A stretch of DNA of 64,000 nt, from positions 1-64,000 of the forward strand of contig JADIMI010000067.1 in the NCBI GenBank assembly GCA_017694845.1. The letters are read 5' to 3'. Of this stretch, positions 16,461 to 24,700 are shown piece by piece. Made by a program: the position numbers and the translations under genes. The stretch's first letter is position 1. Each line of letters opens with the position of its first letter. The DNA is from Candidatus Cryptobacteroides intestinavium (GTDB taxonomy: Bacteria > Bacteroidota > Bacteroidia > Bacteroidales > UBA932). Under the pieces are notes generated by a model. The model saw only the letters and a program-made list of their open reading frames with translations, was not told the origin of the DNA and searched no databases.

Positions 16461-17240
16461 ATGAAACCGTTCACCAGACATATCCTCCTTGCCATATCCA
16501 TAACCGTTATGCTGGCATACATCTCCACTTTCCTCGGAATCAGCGCGAAGAAGAGGAGCGAAGCAGTATGTACCGGGCTGAAAGTCTGCATCACAGACAG
16601 TGCCAGGAACAGTTTCGTCACATCAGATGAGATATGCCGGTATATCAGCAGTGAACTCGGGGAAGTCACAGGAAGACCGCTCGGAGAGGTGGATCTGACA
16701 CACATCGAGACACTTGTGGATGCAAGGAGCGCCGTGCTAAAGAGCGAGGCGTTCGTGACCGGGGACGGATACCTGAACATCAATGTCACCCAGAGAGAGC
16801 CTGTCATCAGATTCCAGGGCAGAGACGGAGGCTTCTATGTCGACAGGGATGGATATATCTTCCCGCTTCAGAGCAGTTTTACCTCGGACGTCACCATAAT
16901 AGATGGATACATCCCCGTGCATCTGCCTTCAGGATATAAAGGTATGGCTGAAAAGGAAGATGACAGGGAATGGATAGATGGAATCATGGAGATGGTCGGA
17001 TATATGGACGATGGGATCTGGGCCGACATCATCGTCCAGATCTCTGTAGGGAAAGATGGGGACATCATAATGGTCCCGAGATCAGGAGGAGAAAAATTCA
17101 TTTTCGGCGACACCGGCAATTTCGAAGACAAGTTCTGCAGAATGGAGAAATATTATACTGCCATCAGGCCGGCAAGGAAGGATGCCGGCTATTCATATGT
17201 CAATGTCAAGTATGATGGCCAGATAATCTGCCGCAGATAA
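16461..17240 (+). CDS. ftsQ: FtsQ-like cell division protein
   Basis: 259 residues: short cytoplasmic tail, one membrane helix (about 8-26, ILLAISITVMLAYISTFLG), then a periplasmic part beginning with a POTRA-like segment (about 35-110). Similarity to E. coli FtsQ is low, but size, topology and place between murC and ftsA fit the Bacteroidetes FtsQ. It would link the early cytoplasmic ring to the FtsI/FtsW pair. Confidence 0.88.
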   Translation: MKPFTRHILLAISITVMLAYISTFLGISAKKRSEAVCTGLKVCITDSARNSFVTSDEICRYISSELGEVTGRPLGEVDLTHIETLVDARSAVLKSEAFVTGDGYLNINVTQREPVIRFQGRDGGFYVDRDGYIFPLQSSFTSDVTIIDGYIPVHLPSGYKGMAEKEDDREWIDGIMEMVGYMDDGIWADIIVQISVGKDGDIIMVPRSGGEKFIFGDTGNFEDKFCRMEKYYTAIRPARKDAGYSYVNVKYDGQIICRR

Positions 17241-17289
17241 ATCCATTACCGAAGAGATTTACAGGACAAACAATAAAAACATCAAAGAT

Positions 17290-18777
17290 ATGGACGAGAG
17301 ACATCTGGTAGCAATCGACATCGGGACCTCCAAGATAGCCCTCACCGTTGCGAAGGTGGAGGGGGAGAATGTCCAGATCATCTATTATAGGGAGACGCCA
17401 TCGGCAGGTATCAAATACAGCCGTGTCATAAACCCGCACAAGGCGGCAGGAGCCATCAGACAGGCCGTGACGACTGCAGAGAAAGAGCTTGGGATATCGA
17501 TCACCGACATAATAGTAGGACTGCCGAAATATGAAGTGACCCAGGATCCTGCCACTCTCACTGTCACAAGGGATGCCGACACATGCATCACGCAGGAAGA
17601 GATAACCGGCATCAAGGAGAACGCGCTCGAGAAATACCCGGGGATCAACAAGGAAACGGAAATGCTGTTCGGGATCGTAGCCCAGTCTTTCGGTGATGAA
17701 GACGAGATCCAGATCTCGGAGAACGACATTATCGGGATGGCGCCTGAGAAGCTGAACTGCGAATTCAGGGTGTTCAAAGGACAGAGGAAAAATGTAAGGG
17801 ACCTGAGACTCGCCTTCCGCAATGCAGGGAACATACATATCTGCCGGGAATACTTCACGCCTGAAGCCATAGCAAAGGCAGTGCTGTACGACTTCGAGAT
17901 GGAAAACGGAGTGGCCCTCATTGACCTGGGCGCCGGGGTGACTTCAGTGACCATCTACTACGACAACATAATGAGGTATTATTCGGCCATCCCGTTCGGC
18001 GGCAACGCGATAACATCCGACATCAGGACCGAATGCTACATAACCGAGAAGATGGCTGAGAGCATCAAGCTGGCATACGGGGCGTGCATCCCGGAGAAAC
18101 TGCTCAGCCTGAGCGACAAGACACTTCTCATAAGCAGCAACGACTCCCTGCCTGCCAAGCAGGTGACTGTGAAATACCTCTCCGAGATCATAACCGCCCG
18201 CGAGACCGAGATAATCGAGGCCATCCTCTACAGGATCCAGGAGAGCGGCCTTGCGGACAGACTCAGGAGCGGAATCGTCATTACCGGAGGAGGAGCCAAC
18301 CTTCTCAATGTAGGAAGCCTGATAAAGGATATTTCAGGATATGCAGTCAGGACAGGATATGCCAGACATATCTTCTCCGGTGCAGATGACACACTGGATG
18401 ATACCAGCGTCACTGCAAGTCTCGGAATGATACTTATGGCCAAGAACGACAGGATAGACTGTCTGCCTGAACGGGACGGTGTACAGGAGTCTGCTGCAGA
18501 CGATGCCGGAAAAGCGCAGACCGGGCAGAAGGCATCAGATCCGCAGCAGCGGGAAGAGAGCAGGAATACTTCAGGACCATCCGTCGATGACAGGGACGGG
18601 AGGCTGTTCATCGATGATCCGGATATGATCATAACTCCGAAAAAGCGCCAGCAGGCCCATCAGACAGAGAAACCGCACCGGTCGGAAGACTTCCACTGGA
18701 CAATCGGCAGTCTTTTCAGGAGAGCGAGCGACACCGTGAAAACCACCGTAAAGAAAATCAACGAAGAAGACCTGTAA
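17290..18777 (+). CDS. ftsA: Cell division protein FtsA
   Basis: 495 residues, actin-like ATPase. The phosphate-1 loop is DIGTSKIALTVAKV (about 8-21) and later nucleotide-binding parts are ALIDLGAGVTSVTIYY and ITGGGANLLNV. FtsA ties FtsZ filaments to the inner membrane. The protein is longer than in E. coli (420) because of a polar segment at about 395-470, probably disordered, before a basic C-terminal helix (SLFRRASDTVKTTVKK) that would bind the membrane. ftsZ follows after 4 bp. Confidence 0.96.
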   Translation: MDERHLVAIDIGTSKIALTVAKVEGENVQIIYYRETPSAGIKYSRVINPHKAAGAIRQAVTTAEKELGISITDIIVGLPKYEVTQDPATLTVTRDADTCITQEEITGIKENALEKYPGINKETEMLFGIVAQSFGDEDEIQISENDIIGMAPEKLNCEFRVFKGQRKNVRDLRLAFRNAGNIHICREYFTPEAIAKAVLYDFEMENGVALIDLGAGVTSVTIYYDNIMRYYSAIPFGGNAITSDIRTECYITEKMAESIKLAYGACIPEKLLSLSDKTLLISSNDSLPAKQVTVKYLSEIITARETEIIEAILYRIQESGLADRLRSGIVITGGGANLLNVGSLIKDISGYAVRTGYARHIFSGADDTLDDTSVTASLGMILMAKNDRIDCLPERDGVQESAADDAGKAQTGQKASDPQQREESRNTSGPSVDDRDGRLFIDDPDMIITPKKRQQAHQTEKPHRSEDFHWTIGSLFRRASDTVKTTVKKINEEDL

Positions 18778-18781
18778 CAAT

Positions 18782-20053
18782 ATGGACAACAATTATAGCA
18801 ACGACATGGTGACCCCTACCGACTGGGTGCCTTCGGACTCGATAATAAAAGTGATCGGAGTAGGCGGCGGCGGATGCAATGCTGTCACCTATATGTACAA
18901 CCAGCATATTGAAGGCTGTACCTTCATTGTCTGCAATACGGACAGCCAGTCCCTGGCCAACAGCAATGTCCCGCAGAAGATCCAGCTCGGATCAGGCCGC
19001 GGGGCTGGCACAAATCCGACCAAGGGTATGAAGGCCGCCATCGATGCGCAGGATGAAATCGAAAAGAAAATACTCGGCCCGGATACGGAGATGCTTTTCA
19101 TCACCGCAGGAATGGGAGGGGGTACAGGTACAGGTGCAGCCCCTGTCATTGCCGCCATGGCCAAGAAGAAGGGGATTCTCACCGTAGCGGTCGTCACCCT
19201 TCCGTTCAAGAATGAAGGCAATGAATCGATGTCCAAGGCCATAGCCGGAATACACGAGCTCGAGAAGAATGTGGACAGCCTGCTGATAATCAACAACGAG
19301 AAACTGTACGAATTCTACGGTGACCTTCTCATCCAGGAGGCATTCCCGAAGGCTGACCAGGTCCTGGCTACCGCTGTCCGGGGAGTCGTGGACATCATAA
19401 AGAGCAAGGGATTCGTGAACGTCGATTTCGAAGATGTAAAGGCGGTGATGCACGACAGCGGCATGGCCTTGCTCGGATGCGGGACAGGCACTGGCGAGAA
19501 AAGGATAGAAGACGCAATAAAGCAGGCCCTCGAATCCCCTCTCCTGAACGACTATGACCTCACTACGGCCAAGAACACTCTCATCAACATAACCGTCGGC
19601 TACAACGAGAAAGGGCTCCTTGCGAAGGAACTGAGCAATATAGATGACATCATCAGCAGGTATACCGGAGATGCCGACAGATTCAAGCGAGGCATTGTCT
19701 ATAACTATGATGAAGACTTCGGGGACAGGATAAACATCACTGTGATAGCTACCGGGTTCAAGATGAACACCCTCGAAAGCCAGCTGCCGCTGAAGGCCGG
19801 GTCGATGATCACCATCGGCCCTGACTTCGAGTACACCCGTCACGAAAAGTCCGAAGACAAAGTGGTGGAACTGCCGGAGACCCAGCCGAGCATCAAGATC
19901 GGCCCGAGTACGGTGTACAATGTCAGAAGATTCGACTATTGCGAAGACAGCAGGCCGGCTCTGGCTGTCAGCCCCGGAGAGAATCTCGCGGAACTGGAAC
20001 GCATTCCCGCCATCCGCAGACAGATGAAACATACGGAAGATGCCGGTCAGTAA
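18782..20053 (+). CDS. ftsZ: Cell division protein FtsZ
   Basis: 423 residues. The tubulin-like GTPase domain has the G-box GGGTGTGAAP starting at G112-G113 and the T7-loop region around NVDFEDVKAVM. The C-terminus ends with ERIPAIRRQ, the conserved tail that binds FtsA. FtsZ forms the division ring in the cytoplasm. It is the last gene of the dcw cluster; a 100-bp gap with a possible promoter separates it from gltX. Confidence 0.98.
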   Translation: MDNNYSNDMVTPTDWVPSDSIIKVIGVGGGGCNAVTYMYNQHIEGCTFIVCNTDSQSLANSNVPQKIQLGSGRGAGTNPTKGMKAAIDAQDEIEKKILGPDTEMLFITAGMGGGTGTGAAPVIAAMAKKKGILTVAVVTLPFKNEGNESMSKAIAGIHELEKNVDSLLIINNEKLYEFYGDLLIQEAFPKADQVLATAVRGVVDIIKSKGFVNVDFEDVKAVMHDSGMALLGCGTGTGEKRIEDAIKQALESPLLNDYDLTTAKNTLINITVGYNEKGLLAKELSNIDDIISRYTGDADRFKRGIVYNYDEDFGDRINITVIATGFKMNTLESQLPLKAGSMITIGPDFEYTRHEKSEDKVVELPETQPSIKIGPSTVYNVRRFDYCEDSRPALAVSPGENLAELERIPAIRRQMKHTEDAGQ

Positions 20054-20076
20054 AGCATAAAATCTTTTTTTATTGC

Positions 20077-20084
20077 TATTTTTG
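20077..20084 (+). promoter_or_regulatory. Candidate -7 box of gltX
   Basis: TATTTTTG, 69 bp before the gltX ATG in the ftsZ-gltX gap. No TTG at the proper distance, so it is weak. Confidence 0.35.
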
Positions 20085-20153
20085 CAGCGTTTTTACAGCA
20101 GGCCGGGTCTATGATACCCCGTAACGGCCAGCCACAGACAGTTCAGAACAGTT

Positions 20154-21827
20154 ATGGAAAGGAAGACAAGAGTAAGGTTCGCCCCATCACCTACAGGGCC
20201 GCTCCATATGGGCGGAGTCAGGACAGCACTGTACAACTACCTCTACGCCAAGCAGCACGGAGGGGATTTTGTCATAAGGATAGAAGACACAGACTCCCAG
20301 CGGTTTGTCCCGGGAGCCGAGAAATATATCATCGAGGCCCTCAACTGGTGCGGGATCATCCCTGATGAAGGCATCGACCGTGACGGCAATGTAGTCGAGA
20401 CCCCTTCCGAAAGGCATCCGCACGCGCCTTACAGGCAGTCACAGAGACGCAGTATCTACCGCAAGTATGCAGAACAGCTGGTCGATGCCGGCTATGCCTA
20501 CTACGCCTTCGACACTCCGGAAGAACTGGCGGCAAGGAGAGCGGAGATGGAGTCCCGCAAGGAGACATTCATATACAACCATCTTACAAGAGGGGCGCTC
20601 CGCAATTCACTCTCCATGCCTGAAAGCGAATGGAAGCCTCTGCTGGAGACACACACTGACTGGACGATCCGGTTCAAGATGCCGGAGGACAGAGTCGTGA
20701 AGATGGATGACCTCATCAGGGGCCACGTTGAAGTCAATACCGACACCCTGGACGACAAGGTGCTCTGGAAACGTGCCGATGAACTTCCTACATATCACCT
20801 GGCCAACATTGTGGATGACCATCTGATGGAGATCACGGAAGTCATCCGTGGAGAGGAATGGCTGCCATCACTTCCTCTGCACTATCTTCTGTACGAGGCT
20901 TTCGGCTGGACAGATACAATGCCGAGATTCGCCCACCTGTCCCTGCTGCTCAAGCCTGATGGCAAGGGCAAGCTGAGCAAAAGAGATGGAGACAGGCTCG
21001 GATTTCCCGTATTTCCACTGCAATGGGTCAACTCCGAAGGAGAGATCACCAGAGGATACAGGGAAGATGGCTATTTCCCGGAAGCTTTCGTGAACATGCT
21101 CGCAATGCTCGGCTGGAACCCGGGGGATGACAGGGAGCTGTTCACTCTGGACGAACTTGTAGAGGCGTTCTCCCTGGAAAGGGTGATAAAATCCGGAGCG
21201 AAGTTCAACCCGGACAAGGCAAAATGGTACAACAAGGAATACCTGAGGATGAAAAGCGATGAAGAGCTTGCCTCTCTGTTCATCCCTGTCCTCGAGAAGC
21301 ACGGGATCAAGGTTGTGGACTGCCCGAAATGCGCCATCACCGCAGGAGCCGACATCACCGCCATGGGAGCGGATTTCATAAACGGCATCTTCACTATGGA
21401 CTATGTCACCCGGGTGGCGGCCCTGATCAAGGAGAGAGCCACATTCATAGCCGACTTCTGGGACATCGCATCATACCTGTTCCGGGCACCGGAGTCATAC
21501 ATCGAGAAAGATGTCGCCAAGTTCTGGAAAGAGGAGAACTACACGCTCTCGTTCCAGGTGGCAGACTTTATCTGCAGTTTTGATGGAGGCCACGGCAATG
21601 CAGGCCCCGAATTCACAAAGGAGGAGATCGAGGGGCCGATGGAAGAGTTCATCCGCAGCCGAGAATGGCCGATGGGCAAGGTCATGAACTGCCTGAGGCT
21701 CGCCCTGGCCGGTTCATCGAGCGGCCTGGGGATAGCCGATATTGTCAGCCTTATCGGCAGGAAGGAAGTCGCACGGCGCATTGCCTCCGTAAAGGCGGCA
21801 CTGATGAAGGACAATAAAGAAGAATAA
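20154..21827 (+). CDS. gltX: Glutamyl-tRNA synthetase
   Basis: 557 residues, class I synthetase. The HIGH-type motif is in APSPTGPLHMGGVRTALYN (about 8-26), IEDTD follows, and KLSKRDGD is the KMSKS-type loop. The C-terminal anticodon-binding part is complete (ends KAALMKDNKEE). The enzyme charges tRNA-Glu in the cytoplasm. It appears to form a transcription unit with rpiB, 16 bp downstream. Confidence 0.97.
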   Translation: MERKTRVRFAPSPTGPLHMGGVRTALYNYLYAKQHGGDFVIRIEDTDSQRFVPGAEKYIIEALNWCGIIPDEGIDRDGNVVETPSERHPHAPYRQSQRRSIYRKYAEQLVDAGYAYYAFDTPEELAARRAEMESRKETFIYNHLTRGALRNSLSMPESEWKPLLETHTDWTIRFKMPEDRVVKMDDLIRGHVEVNTDTLDDKVLWKRADELPTYHLANIVDDHLMEITEVIRGEEWLPSLPLHYLLYEAFGWTDTMPRFAHLSLLLKPDGKGKLSKRDGDRLGFPVFPLQWVNSEGEITRGYREDGYFPEAFVNMLAMLGWNPGDDRELFTLDELVEAFSLERVIKSGAKFNPDKAKWYNKEYLRMKSDEELASLFIPVLEKHGIKVVDCPKCAITAGADITAMGADFINGIFTMDYVTRVAALIKERATFIADFWDIASYLFRAPESYIEKDVAKFWKEENYTLSFQVADFICSFDGGHGNAGPEFTKEEIEGPMEEFIRSREWPMGKVMNCLRLALAGSSSGLGIADIVSLIGRKEVARRIASVKAALMKDNKEE

Positions 21828-21843
21828 TAGAGTCACCCGGATT

Positions 21844-22275
21844 ATGAAGATAGGAATCTGCAACGACCACGCTGGCGTGGAATACAAGTTCGAACTGAAG
21901 AAATACCTTGAAGAGAAAGGATACGAAGTCATGGACTTCGGGACAGACACTACAGAAAGTATGGACTATCCGGATGTCGCCCACCCGCTGGCCGGGGCGG
22001 TAGAGTCCGGTGCGGTGGATCTCGGCATTGCATTCTGCGGTACCGGCAACGGGATGGCAATGACGCTCAACAAGCATCAGGGAGTCCGCGCCGGACTGGC
22101 ATGGAGCGAAGAGATCGGCAGACTTGTAAAGCAGCACAACAACGCAAACATACTTGTTATGCCGGCCAGATTCATCCCTTTCAGCGAGGTTCTCAAGATC
22201 ACCGATGCCTGGCTCGGATCCGGCTTCGAAGGAGGGCGTCATCAGCGCCGCATCGACAAAATTCCGTGCCGATGA
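21844..22275 (+). CDS. rpiB: Ribose-5-phosphate isomerase B
   Basis: 143 residues, typical RpiB/LacAB length. Family motifs are NDHAGVEYKF near the start, GFCGTGNGMAM-like IAFCGTGNG (active-site Cys in the middle), and NNANILVMPARF. It interconverts ribose-5-phosphate and ribulose-5-phosphate in the pentose phosphate pathway. It is the last gene before PUL1. Confidence 0.95.
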   Translation: MKIGICNDHAGVEYKFELKKYLEEKGYEVMDFGTDTTESMDYPDVAHPLAGAVESGAVDLGIAFCGTGNGMAMTLNKHQGVRAGLAWSEEIGRLVKQHNNANILVMPARFIPFSEVLKITDAWLGSGFEGGRHQRRIDKIPCR

Positions 22276-22290
22276 CCGTAAAAAGTTGCA

Positions 22291-22332
22291 TTTTGCCTAA
22301 AGAGTGTTAATTTTTGCCTAAAGAGTGTTAAT
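22291..22332 (+). promoter_or_regulatory. Tandem 21-bp direct repeat before PUL1, candidate HTCS binding site
   Basis: Two perfect 21-bp copies stand back to back (22291-22311 and 22312-22332; each begins TTTTGCCTAAAGAG and ends GTTAAT). AraC-family DNA-binding domains, including those of HTCS proteins, usually bind direct repeats about two helical turns apart. The pair runs directly into a TAATTTTG box. The HTCS at 38351 is the expected binder; this is inference. Confidence 0.6.
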
Positions 22333-22359
22333 AATTTTGCGCAGGAATAGATAATTTTG
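22332..22359 (+). promoter_or_regulatory. Two candidate -7 boxes of PUL1
   Basis: TAATTTTG occurs at 22332-22339 and again at 22352-22359, 20 bp apart. Neither has TTG 19 bp upstream, which fits a promoter that needs an activator. The start codon at 22398 is 38 bp after the second box. Confidence 0.5.
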
Positions 22360-22397
22360 CAAGACAAAAGATATCGAACCGCAAAATAATAAACACT

Positions 22398-23411
22398 ATG
22401 CAGACGCTGGCAAGACATTTCTATCTCCTGCTCATCCTCGCCGCCATCATCGGATGCTCGCCGGCAGACACGGGATCGACAGATGAAGGGCAGACAGAAA
22501 TTCCGACATATCCTGACAAGCCGGGAGAAGAAGACGGTTCCGGTGACGATATGCCGGATGAAGAAGACCTCACTGTCACGGAACGGATCCTTGAACGGAC
22601 AGATCTCATCAAGGAACTTACATCGGAAAAAGTGCACGAACTGGAGGAGCACGTGACGGCAACGGAGCTGTCATATATTTCTCCGGAAGACAGACCTATG
22701 GCAATGTTCATTTTCGAGGCGGAACTTGCGGGAGGCATAACCATAACCCAGACCACACCTTATAATAAAGGTACAGGAAACGGCAAGCAGCCTGTCACGG
22801 AACAGGCACTTGAGGTAGATTCCCGATACAGGACTATCCTCGGCGGCACCAATGCTGATTTCTTTACCGACAACGGGCCGCAAGGGATCTGCCATCACAA
22901 CGGAGTCCCTTTAAAGACCACTTTCAACTCATCTCCTTCAAGACCGAGAAGTTTTTTCTACATCACCCGCACAGGACTTGCAAGGACAGCTCCTGCGGCT
23001 GACTACCAAGACGTTTCAGAAACCATCTATGAAGCATGCGGAGGCGGGCCCGTTCTTGTAAGTGACGGGCAGGCCATAGAAATCCCCGACCCGAACGACC
23101 TGTCCGTGGAGCCGAGAACGTGCATCGGGGCATCCGAAGACGGGAAGACCGTATATATTATGGTAGTGGACGGCAGACGTGCCAGCTATTCCAATGGTAT
23201 GGATTTCAGCGATATGGCTGTCATAATGAAGGCTCTCGGATGCTGGTCGGCGATCAATCTGGATGGAGGCGGTTCATCGACTTTCTATATAAGGACCGAC
23301 AATTCCGAGACCAGTTTCGACAATCCGGACAGATTCGAAATACTGAACTCCCCATCGGACGGCTCGGAAAGGGCAGTCTGGAACGGTCTGGCCATCATCA
23401 GAAGGAGCTGA
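22398..23411 (+). CDS. Phosphodiester glycosidase (NAGPA/DUF2233-like) lipoprotein
   Basis: 337 residues. A lipoprotein signal (LLLILAAIIGC, Cys17) is followed by an acidic linker and a domain like N-acetylglucosamine-1-phosphodiester alpha-N-acetylglucosaminidase (PF09992). Marks are GGTNADFF, ACGGGPVLVSDG, CIGASEDGKTVYIMVVDGR, AINLDGGGSSTFY and the late ILNSPSDGSERAVWN, all in family order. Known members cut GlcNAc-1-phosphate from phosphodiester-linked sugars; bacterial ones are mostly uncharacterised. As first gene of PUL1 it suggests that the target glycan carries phosphodiester-linked sugar. It may face the periplasm or the cell surface. Confidence 0.85.
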   Translation: MQTLARHFYLLLILAAIIGCSPADTGSTDEGQTEIPTYPDKPGEEDGSGDDMPDEEDLTVTERILERTDLIKELTSEKVHELEEHVTATELSYISPEDRPMAMFIFEAELAGGITITQTTPYNKGTGNGKQPVTEQALEVDSRYRTILGGTNADFFTDNGPQGICHHNGVPLKTTFNSSPSRPRSFFYITRTGLARTAPAADYQDVSETIYEACGGGPVLVSDGQAIEIPDPNDLSVEPRTCIGASEDGKTVYIMVVDGRRASYSNGMDFSDMAVIMKALGCWSAINLDGGGSSTFYIRTDNSETSFDNPDRFEILNSPSDGSERAVWNGLAIIRRS

Positions 23412-23467
23412 CCCATATGCTTTCAGACAAATCCGCCGTAAGACAAATCCAATAATCATCAGACTAT

Positions 23468-24652
23468 ATGAACCGCATAAAGAACGCAGGACTGGTACTG
23501 CTGACAGCCTTCCTTACCGGATGCTCGGGCGAGGAAACGATGCCAGAACTTACGAAAAGGGTATTCGATATTGCCGAAAAGCAATATATAATGATGGATA
23601 CCCGTCTGAAAGACGACACCATGCCGAGAAGCATGGACAGTGAAGGTAAATTCATTGACTCGAATCTCCGCTGGTGGTGCAGCGGATTCTATCCAGGTTC
23701 CTTATGGTATATATACGAATACACCGGGAACGGGCAGGTCAGGGCTCTTGCCGAGAAGAATACGGAAAAGCTCGATGTGCTGAAAATAAAGGGGACCGAC
23801 CACGACCTGGGGTTCCAGATGAACTGCAGTTTCGGCAATGCATACAGAATCACCGGAGATGAAAGATATGCGGAACCTATCCGGACTTCGGCAGAGGTGC
23901 TTGCCGGAAGATTCTCCCCGGTTACGGGAGTGATAAAGAGCTGGGACTTCGTAAACAAGGGGCGGGACTGGAAATATCCTGTCATCATAGACAATATGAT
24001 GAATCTCGAGCACCTGTACAACGCGGGAAGCCTTTTCGGACTGGACACTCTCAAGACAATAGCGCTCACCCACGCAAATACCACGATGGCCAACCACTTC
24101 AGGCCGGACTATACCTCATGGCATCTCGTGGATTATGATCCGGAAACGGGAGCGGTCAGGAGCAAGGAAACCGTACAGGGATTCAGCGACAGTTCGGCAT
24201 GGGCCAGAGGGCAGGCATGGGCACTGTACGGATATACGATGATGTTCAGAATGAGCGGATATGACTGCTATCTGTCCCAGGCCGAAAACATAGCGGATAT
24301 GCTGCTCAAAAGATTGCCTGAAGACGGAATCCCCTACTGGGATTTCGATTCAGATATGATACCGGATGACTACAGGGATGCATCAGCCGCAGCGATAATG
24401 GCATCGGCATTCATCGAACTGAGCACATTGTGCAACAGTCCGAAGAAAGCGGCATACCTCGAGACTGCGGAAAAGCAACTCCGCACCCTTGCTTCAGATG
24501 AATACCTGGCACAACCGGGAGAAAACTGCAACTTCATTCTCAGACACAGTGTAGGTTCACTGCCTGGGAACAGTGAAGTGGACGTACCTCTCACCTATGC
24601 CGACTATTACTTTCTTGAAGCCCTGCTCCGCTATTCCAGACTGTCGGAATGA
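23468..24652 (+). CDS. GH88 unsaturated glucuronyl hydrolase, lipoprotein
   Basis: 394 residues with signal and lipobox (LTAFLTGC, Cys19). The rest is the (alpha/alpha)6 barrel of GH88: FYPGSLWYIYEYTG, DHDLGFQMNCSF, IIDNMMNLEHLYNAG, WARGQAWALYGYTM and DASAAAIMASAFIEL. The two aspartates essential in Bacillus UGL correspond to D113 (HDLGF) and D175 (DNMMN). The enzyme hydrates the 4,5-unsaturated uronic acid left at the end of oligosaccharides by polysaccharide lyases. This ties it to the two lyase-like genes downstream and predicts a uronic-acid polymer as target. Confidence 0.92.
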   Translation: MNRIKNAGLVLLTAFLTGCSGEETMPELTKRVFDIAEKQYIMMDTRLKDDTMPRSMDSEGKFIDSNLRWWCSGFYPGSLWYIYEYTGNGQVRALAEKNTEKLDVLKIKGTDHDLGFQMNCSFGNAYRITGDERYAEPIRTSAEVLAGRFSPVTGVIKSWDFVNKGRDWKYPVIIDNMMNLEHLYNAGSLFGLDTLKTIALTHANTTMANHFRPDYTSWHLVDYDPETGAVRSKETVQGFSDSSAWARGQAWALYGYTMMFRMSGYDCYLSQAENIADMLLKRLPEDGIPYWDFDSDMIPDDYRDASAAAIMASAFIELSTLCNSPKKAAYLETAEKQLRTLASDEYLAQPGENCNFILRHSVGSLPGNSEVDVPLTYADYYFLEALLRYSRLSE

Positions 24653-24700
24653 CGAATGAACACAACATATCATTAACACAATAATCAACCATAAGTTTTT

